DNA of 9,050 nt from Pseudomonadota bacterium (GCA_021828605.1 JAJZEG010000227.1:1-9050); one strand, 5' to 3'; shown: positions 1 to 7,449, counted from the first letter of the stretch. The notes: generated by a model from the sequence alone, not told the origin. Program-made: numbers and translations.

Positions 1-1063
1 AATTGCTCAGCACCCGCCGCATGCCCTCGGGTCGCATCATCACCGCAGGCAGCGCCCCGACCTCACTCACTACCCGCGCCTCGCCCAACCTCGCATGACG
101 ACCCACTTGCGCCACCACCTCGCTAATTAACAGCGACAAATCCGCGGCCACCGGCTGCTCCTCGCCCTCGCCGCGCGCGAACTCCAAATAGAGCCGGATC
201 AGCCGTTCCATCTCCTCGATATCGCGCTCCATCTCGCCCCGGTCCGGCACATCGCCCGGCAGCAGCGCCAAGGCCAAACGCAGCCGGGTCAAGGGTGTGC
301 GTAAATCATGCGACACCCCGGCCAGCATCGCGGTGCGCTGCGCCATGAACCGGCGCACCCGATCGCGCATCCGGTTAAACGCCGCCCCCGCGCGCCTGAT
401 TTCCGCCGCCCCCTCCGGTCGGATCGGCCCGGTATCGCGCCCCATCCCGAACGCTTCCGCTGCCCCGGCTAACCGCTTGATCCCGCGCACCTGATTGCGC
501 AAAAACAAAGTCGCCAGCCCCAATAACAACATCGTGGTCCCGGCCAGCCAGGCGAAAAATATATAAAGCTGGCCAACATAAAGCCGCTTGCGCGGCACAT
601 CCACGGTCAATACCCCGCTTTTCTCGGCAATATCCACCCGGATCATCCCCGGCGGCCCATTCCATACCAGCGCGAAGCGCCGCCCAAGCCCGCTGCGCAA
701 CGCCGCGATCAAATCCTGATCCACCGGCCCGAACGCATGGGGCGGTAATTGGGCGACGAATGCCCGCCCTGGATGCTGATGAAACGCGAACTCGAACCGT
801 CGCGCCGCGCGGGCAAAAATCACCCCCTGACGCCTCGGATTGCGATCCGCGTCATCGACCACGAACGCAATCTCGCCTGCGACACTGAACGCCAATCGGC
901 GTGACAGCACATCCAAATGGCTGCCATAAAAAATCTGCAACGCCACCGCCTCTGACAAAATCAGCGGCACCAGCACAATGAGCAAAGTCCGTCCAAACAG
1001 GCTGCGCGGCAGCACTCGGCGCAAAAACCGCTCGGGATCAACCCGCTCGGTATGCAATTTCAC
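1..1063 (-). CDS. EnvZ-like sensor histidine kinase, C-terminus cut by window edge
   Basis: Inner-membrane sensor kinase that should phosphorylate the response regulator encoded just upstream. The 354 visible residues show a first membrane helix (about 26-45, FGRTLLIVLVPLILSEAV), a periplasmic loop of roughly 120 residues, a second helix (about 168-188), a HAMP linker (about 189-240) and an H-box, AGVSHDLRTPLTRLRL, with phospho-accepting His252. This box is close to that of EnvZ. The reading frame stays open to base 1 and stops at MRRVLSN, the beginning of the N-box, so the ATP-binding domain lies outside the window. The start is a GTG two bases after the response regulator stop, preceded by GGGAG inside the end of that gene, which implies translational coupling. 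The signal sensed cannot be read from the sequence; the periplasmic loop has no motif I recognise. Confidence 0.93.
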   Translation of the reverse strand, partial: MKLHTERVDPERFLRRVLPRSLFGRTLLIVLVPLILSEAVALQIFYGSHLDVLSRRLAFSVAGEIAFVVDDADRNPRRQGVIFARAARRFEFAFHQHPGRAFVAQLPPHAFGPVDQDLIAALRSGLGRRFALVWNGPPGMIRVDIAEKSGVLTVDVPRKRLYVGQLYIFFAWLAGTTMLLLGLATLFLRNQVRGIKRLAGAAEAFGMGRDTGPIRPEGAAEIRRAGAAFNRMRDRVRRFMAQRTAMLAGVSHDLRTPLTRLRLALALLPGDVPDRGEMERDIEEMERLIRLYLEFARGEGEEQPVAADLSLLISEVVAQVGRHARLGEARVVSEVGALPAVMMRPEGMRRVLSN

Positions 1064-1065
1064 GC

Positions 1066-1797
1066 TCAGGCTCCCGGCTTCAAAATATAGCCCCGCCCGC
1101 GCACCGTTTGTAAAAATCGCGGCTCGCGCGGATCGACCTCTATTTTGCGCCGCAGCCGCGTCACCTGCACGTCAATCGCGCGCTCGCCGGTCTCATCCAT
1201 GCCTAATAAATCGGCTAACGCCTCGCGCGATAAAATCTGATGAGCCCGCGCCGCCAACGCCGCCAACAATCCCGCCTCGGCCCCGGTCAAGCGCACCCGC
1301 CCGCGCGCGCTCACCAATTCGCCGCGCTCCACATCAAACTGCGCCGCCCCCAACTGCACCGGCCCCAAGGCCGACCCGCTCAGCGCACCCACCGCGACCC
1401 GGCGCCGCAACAAGGCGCGGATGCGCAACAATAATTCACGCGGATCGAACGGCTTGGCCAAATAATCATCCGCCCCCGCCTCGAACCCGGCAATCCGATC
1501 CTCCGGCGCCCCGCGCGCGGTCAATAACAAAATCGGCAAAGACGGCGCCCGATCGGCGCGCAGCCGCTCGGTCAATTCCAGGCCGGTTTCATGCTCCATC
1601 ATCACATCCAGCACCAGCAAATCCGGCTCGATGCTGCGCAACAAATCCCGCGCCTGTGCTGCGCTGTCGGCCACGGTAACGATAAACCCATGCTCGGTTA
1701 GATACCGCGCCATGAGTTTACGCAACCGCTCGTCATCATCAACCAATAACACATGGGCGGGTTCACCCCCCCCCGCGCTGATCGGTGCTGACCCCAT
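1066..1797 (-). CDS. OmpR/PhoB-family response regulator
   Basis: Cytoplasmic two-component DNA-binding regulator of 243 residues, the usual length for the family. The receiver domain (about 15-130) has the acidic cluster at Asp20-22, the phospho-acceptor Asp64 in LLVLDVMM, the switch Thr93 in LLLTARG and the conserved Lys115 in LAKPFDP. The C-terminal winged helix (about 145-241) has the typical recognition stretch AIDVQVTRLRRKIE followed by TVRGRGYIL. The start ATG overlaps the stop of the upstream MarR gene by one base (TAATG), and the kinase begins two bases after its own stop, so all three are likely co-translated. The MarR plus OmpR-type order recalls PetP-PetR of Rhodobacter capsulatus; calling this one PetR is an inference from order and family, not proof. 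The first 14 residues are Gly/Ala-rich and a later start is possible. Confidence 0.95.
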   Translation of the reverse strand: MGSAPISAGGGEPAHVLLVDDDERLRKLMARYLTEHGFIVTVADSAAQARDLLRSIEPDLLVLDVMMEHETGLELTERLRADRAPSLPILLLTARGAPEDRIAGFEAGADDYLAKPFDPRELLLRIRALLRRRVAVGALSGSALGPVQLGAAQFDVERGELVSARGRVRLTGAEAGLLAALAARAHQILSREALADLLGMDETGERAIDVQVTRLRRKIEVDPREPRFLQTVRGRGYILKPGA

Positions 1798-2297
1798 TAG
1801 CGTTGGCGCCGATCCAAATAGCCGCGCGCCGGATCCTTCATCATCCCGCGCAACACCCGGCGAAACCCATCCACGGCGGGCCCACCGGCCTCACGAAACG
1901 CCGCCACCAGCCGTTCGCGCTGGGCTTCGAATAATTGCCGCTCCAGCGCCGCCCCGGTCTCGGTCAGGCTCAGTAAACGCTGCCGCCGATCAACCCGCCC
2001 CGGCACCTGATGCACAAAACCTTGGGTAATCAGCGGCCCGAGCACCCGGGCAAGACTTTGTTTGGCGATGCCCAATATTTCCAGCAATTCGCCCACCGGC
2101 ATGCCGGGATTCCGGCCAATGAAATGCAAGGTCCGATGATGCGCCCGCCCCATATTCATCGCCGCCAGGATTGCATCGGGTGCGGCGACCAAGTCGCGAT
2201 GTGAAAAAAACAGCAAGTCCTGCGCTAAACGCAACTCTTCCTCGCGCAGAAACAACAATCCTGCTGGCGAACCGCCTTGAGCAGACTTCTCTTGCAT
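1797..2297 (-). CDS. MarR-family transcriptional regulator
   Basis: Predicted 166-residue dimeric winged-helix repressor or activator, first gene of the regulator-kinase operon. The helix-turn-helix lies at about 65-95 (MPVGELLEILGIAKQSLARV) and is followed by a wing with VDRRQRLLSLTETG, the usual MarR signature. The frame is open upstream to an ATG at 2411, but I chose the ATG at 2297: it has GGTGGAGAGAG just upstream, the protein then has the normal family length, and the 38 extra residues would read through the divergent promoter region and contain no family motif. The last base overlaps the response regulator start. MarR proteins often bind their own promoter region, so autoregulation and control of the divergent ilvE are possible but not shown. 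The ligand is unknown. Confidence 0.93.
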   Translation of the reverse strand: MQEKSAQGGSPAGLLFLREEELRLAQDLLFFSHRDLVAAPDAILAAMNMGRAHHRTLHFIGRNPGMPVGELLEILGIAKQSLARVLGPLITQGFVHQVPGRVDRRQRLLSLTETGAALERQLFEAQRERLVAAFREAGGPAVDGFRRVLRGMMKDPARGYLDRRQR

Positions 2298-2375
2298 GGC
2301 ATTCTCTCTCCACCAAATCAGGGCGACGCCCACGGTGCCCTGTGATAAGACAGCCCATAACCCCTTTTTCGCTCC

Positions 2376-2405
2376 ATAATCAATCAACCACGCAACAATC
2401 GTCAA
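2376..2405 (-). promoter_or_regulatory. Candidate sigma70-type promoter of the marR-regulator-kinase operon
   Basis: On the minus strand TTGACG (2405-2400) is followed after 18 bases by GATTAT (2381-2376). This would start transcription near 2369 and leave a leader of about 70 bases before the MarR start at 2297. The same spot reads CATAAT (2375-2380) on the plus strand, a fair -10 box for ilvE, but with no good -35 upstream of it. The whole gap from 2298 to 2431 is the divergent control region. Assigned by eye only. Confidence 0.4.
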
Positions 2406-2431
2406 ACTCACCCCCGTATTGAGGAAACCAA

Positions 2432-3331
2432 ATGAGCCTGATCCCTTTCGATGACCGCGACGGCACCATCTGGTGGGATGGCCATCTGATCCCCTGGCGC
2501 GATGCCAAGCTCCATGTTCTCTCCCACGGGCTGCATTATGCCTCCGCCGTGTTCGAGGGTGAGCGCGCTTATTCGGGCAATATTTTCCGCCTGCGTGACC
2601 ATACCGACCGCCTGATCCATTCTGGCAAAATCCTGGGCTTCGACATCCCCTACACCGCCGATGAAATCGACGCGGCCTGCATCGAGGTGCTCAAAGCCAA
2701 CAACCTGACCGACGCCTATTTGCGTCCCCTCGCCTGGCGCGGCTCCGAGCAGCTCGCGGTTTCCGCCCAAAAAACCAAAATCCATTTGGCCATCGCCGCC
2801 TGGCCCTGGCCCAACCTGTTCGGCGCGGACCGGATGAAAGGCGTGCGTCTCGGCATGGCGCAATATCGCCGCCCCGATCCGCGCACCGCCCCCACCGCCT
2901 CCAAAGCGGCGGGCCTGTACATGATCGGCACCCTGTCCAAACACGCCGCCGAAGCCGAAGGTTTCGATGACGCGTTGATGCTGACCCTTGAGGGTAATAT
3001 CGCCGAAGCGACCGGTGCCAATATTTTCCTCGCCATCGACGGCGCGCTCCATACCCCCACGCCGGAAAGCTTCCTCGATGGCATCACCCGGCGCACCGTG
3101 ATGGCGCTGGCCCGCGCGCGACAAATCCCGGTGATCGAACGCCGCATCCCGCTCGATGATTTGCCGCGCGCCAGCGAAGTGTTTCTCGCTGGCACCGCCG
3201 CCGAAGTAACCCCGGTGCGCGCCATCGGCACCCATAATTTCACCCCTGGCGCGATCACCGAAGCCTTGATCGCGGATTATACCGCGCTGATCCATATGTC
3301 CCCCGACGAGGTCGCCAAACGCGCCGCCTGA
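2432..3331 (+). CDS. ilvE: Branched-chain amino acid aminotransferase
   Basis: PLP-dependent fold-type IV aminotransferase that interconverts valine, leucine and isoleucine with their 2-oxo acids using 2-oxoglutarate/glutamate, in the cytoplasm. At 299 residues it has the normal length. Visible hallmarks are HYASAVFEGERAY (35-47, matching HYGTSVFEGIRCY of E. coli IlvE), the catalytic lysine Lys158 in PTASKAAGLYM, Glu192 in IAEATGANIF, the GITR motif at 217-220 and GTAAEVTPVR at 254-263. D-amino acid transaminases and aminodeoxychorismate lyases share the fold, but these motifs favour IlvE. The start has GAGGA six bases upstream. It is divergent from the MarR operon and followed after 24 bases by the DUF202 gene. 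A long antisense frame across it is a shadow. Confidence 0.95.
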   Translation: MSLIPFDDRDGTIWWDGHLIPWRDAKLHVLSHGLHYASAVFEGERAYSGNIFRLRDHTDRLIHSGKILGFDIPYTADEIDAACIEVLKANNLTDAYLRPLAWRGSEQLAVSAQKTKIHLAIAAWPWPNLFGADRMKGVRLGMAQYRRPDPRTAPTASKAAGLYMIGTLSKHAAEAEGFDDALMLTLEGNIAEATGANIFLAIDGALHTPTPESFLDGITRRTVMALARARQIPVIERRIPLDDLPRASEVFLAGTAAEVTPVRAIGTHNFTPGAITEALIADYTALIHMSPDEVAKRAA

Positions 3332-3355
3332 CGCGTCAATCAGCAAGGAACCCGA

Positions 3356-3745
3356 ATGACCATTCCGCATTTCACCGACCACGCGGCAAATGAGCGCACC
3401 TTTCTCGCCTGGGTGCGCACCGCGATTGCGGTGATGGCATTCGGCTTCCTGGTTGAGCGCTTTGATATATTCCTGAAAATCGCTGGCCAGTCACTGCATA
3501 AAACCATTAATCTGTCCGGTCAGGTCGCCTCCTCCGCCGTCGGCGTCGCCTTGATTATCGCGGGCGCCTTGATGGTCGCCGCCGCCATGATCCGCTTCAC
3601 CCATAACCGCGCCGCAATCAGCGACGATGCGGCCCACCCGGTGCAATCCGCCAATCTCGACCTCGCCCTTGCCGGCCTGATCACCCTGCTCGGCATCGGC
3701 CTCGCCGCCTATTTGACCCTAACCATGCTCCACAGCCCGGCCTGA
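3356..3745 (+). CDS. DUF202 / YidH-family small membrane protein
   Basis: A 129-residue inner-membrane protein of unknown function. The N-terminus holds the family signature DHAANERTFLAWVRTAIAV (8-26), running into the first membrane helix (about 18-38). Two further helices lie at about 57-79 and 102-124, giving the three-helix layout typical of DUF202 proteins such as E. coli YidH. The start is supported by AAGGAA six bases upstream. The gap to ilvE is only 24 bases with no terminator-like hairpin, so the two are probably co-transcribed. I see no functional link between this protein and transamination, and none is claimed. The family call is firm; the role is unknown. Confidence 0.93.
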   Translation: MTIPHFTDHAANERTFLAWVRTAIAVMAFGFLVERFDIFLKIAGQSLHKTINLSGQVASSAVGVALIIAGALMVAAAMIRFTHNRAAISDDAAHPVQSANLDLALAGLITLLGIGLAAYLTLTMLHSPA

Positions 3746-3867
3746 TTGCGGTCGCGCGCCCCATCACCGCCATAGGCCAGAGATTGCGCTCCGTCATTAA
3801 TATTAATTTTTTACTTTTTTGTTGAAAAAGATATTTTCGATCAAGCTTACTATCATTAACGCAATAA

Positions 3868-3882
3868 CCCGATTAGATCGGG
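3868..3882. repeat. 15-base perfect palindrome, possible operator
   Basis: CCCGAT and ATCGGG flank the three-base centre TAG. In RNA this would be a six-pair stem with a three-base loop; in DNA it is a dyad that could bind a dimeric regulator. It sits 155 bases before the autotransporter start and just downstream of a -10-like TATCAT. No T-run follows it, so a terminator is unlikely. Function is inferred only. Confidence 0.4.
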
Positions 3883-3979
3883 CAGGCTTCCCGCAACATC
3901 ACCAAATAATTCAACCATATCAATGATTTTGTCCGGCAAACCTTAGCAAAATTTAACATGACAGACATCAAAATGCTGC

Positions 3980-4034
3980 GCTTACTTTCTAATGTAACGA
4001 AATGTAGTCAATCAAACATTATTGAAAGTAAAGC
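3980..4034 (+). promoter_or_regulatory. Leader hairpin covering the autotransporter ribosome binding site
   Basis: TTACTTTC (3982-3989) pairs with GAAAGTAA (4024-4031), and TAATG (3990-3994) with CATTA (4017-4021), leaving a two-base TT bulge; GC at 3980-3981 can add two pairs with GC at 4033-4034 around a bulged A. The loop is about 22 bases. The right arm contains the only purine-rich stretch in front of the ATG at 4038 (GAAAGTAAAG), so the folded leader would hide the ribosome binding site. The stem is mostly A-U and could melt easily. Pairing is seen directly; a control role is inferred. Confidence 0.5.
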
Positions 4035-4037
4035 TGA

Positions 4038-7000
4038 ATGGACATCAAACTGTGCCGGAGCGTCAGCATCCGGGTCGCACTAACCCTCACTTGCGCCCTG
4101 ACATTCGCTCAACACGCCCTCGCACAAAGCACAGCCCAACCGATCACCATTCCGCTCGATGTCATCGCTGAAGCCGGCGGCGGCCAAACCTTCGACCGAC
4201 TCGGCATTAATGTCGGGGTTAATGGCGCCACCCCCGAGGAATATATTTTCGATACCGGCTCAACCTCGTTCAATATCGATGTCGGCTCCAGCGCCAACGG
4301 CCAACCGTGGTTCCCGATCATCGCTGGCACCCCGATCACCCCCACCGTCCCGGCAATGAATTTGTACGGCAACGGTCAATATGGCAATCTTGGCGCCAAC
4401 AGCACCATCGGCACCATCCAATTTTATAATTCGGCCAATGGCGCCCAAGCTGCGAGCTTCGCCAACGGCCAGGGCATCCCGGTGCTGATCAATACCGGCA
4501 ACGTCGCCACCACCGCCTTTCTCAACGGCGATACCGCAGGCGCGCAGGTTGGTTATTTTTTACCCGCGATCAGTTACGGCCTGACCTTCCAGGAAATTAA
4601 TAACAACGTGTTCAACCTGCCCGCCAGCGATTTTGTCGGCGAAGTGCCGATGTATTACGATTCCACCTGGCAAGCCAACCTTAATAAGGGCATCGGCCCG
4701 GAGGATGGCGGCGGCTATAATCTGTTCGGAATTTTTGGCGCCGGACCGTTTCAAAGCAACAGCGTGCTCGGCAATCTAACCACCACCGGCTATGTCGTCG
4801 CCGCCAATTCCGAGCTGACCGCGCCGCAAAATTGCAGCGGCTGCGGCAATGTCATTCTCAATCTGAACGCCGCCGTGCGCGCCCAGTTCATCAGTCTGGT
4901 GCCCTGGAATGGCGGTGCCTCCGGCACTTTCCCGCTCAGCAACGCGCCGGTCGATGCCAACCAGTTCGACCTGAATTTCTCCTACACGCTCGGCGGCAGC
5001 CCCTATAGTGTGACGCTGCAAACCTTGCTCGATTCCGGCACCGACCAAGTGTATCTCAATGATCAAGGGCTGCTCACCACCCAAACCGCGTTGGGCAATG
5101 TCAACGCCCTTGGCGATGAAGTGCCCGGCGTCACCCTGACCATGACCGGCAGCGGTGCTGGCAATCAACCCACCTCGATCGTCTCGGGCAATGATGCGTC
5201 CGGCGATTACAGCAACGTGGTCACTCCCGGCACCGACCCCTACACCAGCGCGGGCCAGGCTTTGTATGGCATTTCGTTCTTTTTCAATAATTCGGTGATG
5301 TATGATTTGCAAAATAAGGAAACCGGCTACACCCCGTTTTTCGTGACCGACACGCCGATCTCAACCGGAACCGGCGGCTACAGCATCAACGCCACCATGG
5401 CCGCGCAGGGCATTGCGGGCGTAATCTCGGGCTCCGGCCCGCTCAATATCAACGCGGGCGGCAGCGCTCAGCTGACCGGCACTAATCTCTATACCGGCGC
5501 CACCAACATCGCCAAAACCGGCTGGCTCGGCCTCGCCGGTCCCGGCTCGATTGCCGCCTCATCGGGCGTTAATGATAATGGCACGCTCGATATTTCCCGA
5601 ATCGGCGCCCAAGCGCAAATCCAATCGCTCGACGGCACCGGCATGGTCGCACTCGGCGCCAACACGCTCGAACTGACCAACGCGTCGGGGCAATTTTCCG
5701 GCAGGCTCGCCGATGGCGGCCTGATCGGCGGCACCGGCGGCAGTCTGATCATTGCCCATGGCGTCGAGACCTTGTCCGGGGCGAACAGCTTCACCGGCAG
5801 CACCGGCATCAGCCCCGGCGCGCAGCTCGCCCTCACCGGCTCGCTCGCGGGCAGCGTGATCGATGCGGGCCTGCTCACCGGCACCGGCCAGATCGGCAAT
5901 GGTCTGGTGGTCGCCGGCACCGGCATGGTTGCCCCCGGCACCGCACCCGGCCAGTTCCAAACCCTGTCAGTGACCGGCAATTATTTGCAAAGTGCGGGCA
6001 GCACCTATGTCGCTTATTTCAACCCCGCCCAACCGGGCCAATCGAGCCAGATCCGGGTCAGCGGCACCGCCGATCTCGGCCAAGGCGCGATCCTTGATGC
6101 CATCCCGCAATTCCAAGGCCAAACCTACACTTTGTCGCGCTTCTCGGTGCTCGACGCGCAAGGCGGCATCCAGGGTGCCTATACGCTGAAAAACAGCGCG
6201 CTCACCGCCTCGCTCGGCTTGGTTCTGGTCGATCCGCCGCATAATTTATACCTGCAAATCGTCCAGCGGCGCAGCCTCACCAGCTTTGGTCGCACCAGCA
6301 ACCAAGCCTCAACCCTGGCCGGGCTCAACAGCGTGGCCTCCTCGAGCCCGACCTTCATCGCCGTCACCAACCTGATGACCGGCGCTGAAATTCGCGCCGC
6401 CGCCGATCAACTCTCCGGCGATATCCAGCCCAGCATTCTCGCCGCCACCATCAATGATACCGGCTTCGTGCGCACCGCCGTCGATCAGCGGTCCTTCTCA
6501 ATGCTCGACCATACCGGTCCCGGCGCAGACTGGAATGGCCAGATGGTGCAGTCAGGCCATCACGATCTGGTCTGGTGGGGCGATGCGCTCGGTGCCAGCA
6601 CCCATTTCGGCGGTAACGGCAATGCCGGCACGCTGAACGATGCGCTGGGTGGCTTCATGGTCGGTGCCGACGCCGCCATCAACGCCCATCTGCGCGCGGG
6701 CCTGTTCGCTGGCTACAGCAACGATAATTTTACCCTCCCCACCCGCTCGGCATCGGGCTCCAGCAACAATGTGTTCGTTGGCCTCTATGGCGGGCGTAAT
6801 ATCGGTCGGATCCTGCTCAGTGCTGGCGCCTCTTACGGCCAGCATTACCTCTCGACCAACCGCAGCGTCGGGTTACCGGGCCTGAATGAGGCCGAAACCA
6901 GCAGCTACGACGCCACCACCGCGCAGGTTTTCGGGCAGATCGGTTATCATCTGAGCTATGCGGTGATGAAGCACCAGGTCAATGTGCTGCCCTTCGCCCA

Positions 7001-7397
7001 ACTCGCTTATGTGAGCCTGAGCAGTGCGGCCTTCCAGGAACTCGGCGGCAGTGCCGCCTTGCACGGCTATGGCACCTCGCTTTCCACCGCCTATAGCAGC
7101 GTCGGTGCCCGCGCCGACACCGGCTTTACGCTCAAAGGCCGCGCTTTGACCGCCTTCGCCAGCCTCGCTTGGCAACATGGCTATGGCACCATCAATCCAG
7201 TTGAACTGATGAGCTTCGCCCAAGGCCAACCCTTCGCCGTCCAAGGTGTCGGGGTCAGCCACGACGCTGCTTTGACCCAACTCGGCGTGGCGATGCGCCT
7301 CACCCCGACAATATCCGCCAACATCGCCTATAACGGCACCTTCGCCAAACAACTCTCCAATAATGGAGTCAACGCCGCGATCAACTGGAAGTTCTGA
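4038..7397 (+). CDS. Autotransporter with pepsin-like aspartic peptidase passenger
   Basis: Type V secreted outer-membrane protein, 1119 residues. A signal peptide ends near ALA-QS (29/30). Residues about 35-437 match the pepsin (A1) layout: FDTGS with Asp72, a flap-like YGNG (Tyr110), LFGIFGAG (229-236) like ILGLG, ISLVPW (285-290) like the pepsin LNWVPV strand, LDSGT with Asp332, then a strand pattern (ALYGISFFFNN followed by MYDLQNKETGYTPFF) like the FLR-YY-VFD-IGFAP end of pepsins. There is no room for a propeptide. Residues about 130-205 are extra relative to pepsin. Cys266 and Cys269 form the passenger's only cysteine pair. A Gly/Thr/Ala-rich stalk follows (about 455-745) with passenger-associated repeats such as GTNLYTGATNI and GANSFTGSTGI, then a linker helix (about 775-825) and a beta-barrel (about 840-1119) ending in INWKF. 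Peptidase activity is inferred from the motifs. The start has only the weak site GAAAG, lying in a leader hairpin. Confidence 0.93.
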   Translation: MDIKLCRSVSIRVALTLTCALTFAQHALAQSTAQPITIPLDVIAEAGGGQTFDRLGINVGVNGATPEEYIFDTGSTSFNIDVGSSANGQPWFPIIAGTPITPTVPAMNLYGNGQYGNLGANSTIGTIQFYNSANGAQAASFANGQGIPVLINTGNVATTAFLNGDTAGAQVGYFLPAISYGLTFQEINNNVFNLPASDFVGEVPMYYDSTWQANLNKGIGPEDGGGYNLFGIFGAGPFQSNSVLGNLTTTGYVVAANSELTAPQNCSGCGNVILNLNAAVRAQFISLVPWNGGASGTFPLSNAPVDANQFDLNFSYTLGGSPYSVTLQTLLDSGTDQVYLNDQGLLTTQTALGNVNALGDEVPGVTLTMTGSGAGNQPTSIVSGNDASGDYSNVVTPGTDPYTSAGQALYGISFFFNNSVMYDLQNKETGYTPFFVTDTPISTGTGGYSINATMAAQGIAGVISGSGPLNINAGGSAQLTGTNLYTGATNIAKTGWLGLAGPGSIAASSGVNDNGTLDISRIGAQAQIQSLDGTGMVALGANTLELTNASGQFSGRLADGGLIGGTGGSLIIAHGVETLSGANSFTGSTGISPGAQLALTGSLAGSVIDAGLLTGTGQIGNGLVVAGTGMVAPGTAPGQFQTLSVTGNYLQSAGSTYVAYFNPAQPGQSSQIRVSGTADLGQGAILDAIPQFQGQTYTLSRFSVLDAQGGIQGAYTLKNSALTASLGLVLVDPPHNLYLQIVQRRSLTSFGRTSNQASTLAGLNSVASSSPTFIAVTNLMTGAEIRAAADQLSGDIQPSILAATINDTGFVRTAVDQRSFSMLDHTGPGADWNGQMVQSGHHDLVWWGDALGASTHFGGNGNAGTLNDALGGFMVGADAAINAHLRAGLFAGYSNDNFTLPTRSASGSSNNVFVGLYGGRNIGRILLSAGASYGQHYLSTNRSVGLPGLNEAETSSYDATTAQVFGQIGYHLSYAVMKHQVNVLPFAQLAYVSLSSAAFQELGGSAALHGYGTSLSTAYSSVGARADTGFTLKGRALTAFASLAWQHGYGTINPVELMSFAQGQPFAVQGVGVSHDAALTQLGVAMRLTPTISANIAYNGTFAKQLSNNGVNAAINWKF

Positions 7398-7405
7398 TTT
7401 TGGCA

Positions 7406-7438
7406 CCCGCCCCCCAAGCTCAAATCTTGGGGGGCGGG
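7406..7438. terminator. Bidirectional hairpin between convergent genes
   Basis: A perfect 13-bp inverted repeat, CCCGCCCCCCAAG against CTTGGGGGGCGGG, with the seven-base loop CTCAAAT. It starts nine bases after the autotransporter stop and ends 12 bases before the stop of the convergent methyltransferase gene. The stem is very GC-rich, but neither side has a run of Ts, so it is not a textbook intrinsic terminator. It may terminate in both directions or protect 3' ends of the transcripts. Confidence 0.75.
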
Positions 7439-7449
7439 CATCACGGCCC

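Larger units (their letters stand above)
3746..4037 (+). promoter_or_regulatory. AT-rich control region upstream of the autotransporter
   Basis: Gene-free stretch of 292 bases, markedly richer in A and T than the flanking genes. From left to right it holds an AT-only palindrome ATTAATATTAAT (3796-3807) running into T-rich sequence, an imperfect inverted repeat bounded by TTGA (3822-3825) and TCAA (3841-3844), a -10-like TATCAT (3851-3856), a GC-tipped palindrome (3868-3882) and a leader inverted repeat (3980-4034). The A/T tract could act as an UP element or a nucleoid-protein site. No -35/-10 pair with good spacing stands out, so the autotransporter promoter is not pinned down. There is no GC-rich terminator for the ilvE transcript here. 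Confidence 0.55.

Noticed and set aside
978..1679. A 233-codon plus-strand frame opposite the response regulator and kinase
   Set aside because: Pro/Arg/Ala-rich, low-complexity translation antisense to two genes with clear motifs; no ribosome binding site worth noting.
2298..2411. N-terminal extension of the MarR protein to an ATG at 2411
   Set aside because: It would cover the divergent promoter region, has no family motif, and the ATG at 2297 has a much better ribosome binding site and gives normal length.
2408..3382. A 324-codon open frame on the minus strand opposite ilvE
   Set aside because: It lies wholly antisense to a clear IlvE, is Gly/Arg-rich without any family motif, and is the kind of shadow frame that GC-rich codon bias creates.
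3796..3812. ATTAATATTAAT palindrome followed by Ts as a terminator for the ilvE transcript
   Set aside because: The stem would be only A-U pairs with no proper loop, too weak for intrinsic termination.
4776..5312. Minus-strand frames opposite the autotransporter (also at 5489-5980 and 6873-7490)
   Set aside because: All are antisense to one continuous reading frame with signal peptide, passenger, stalk and barrel; translations are low complexity with no recognisable domain.
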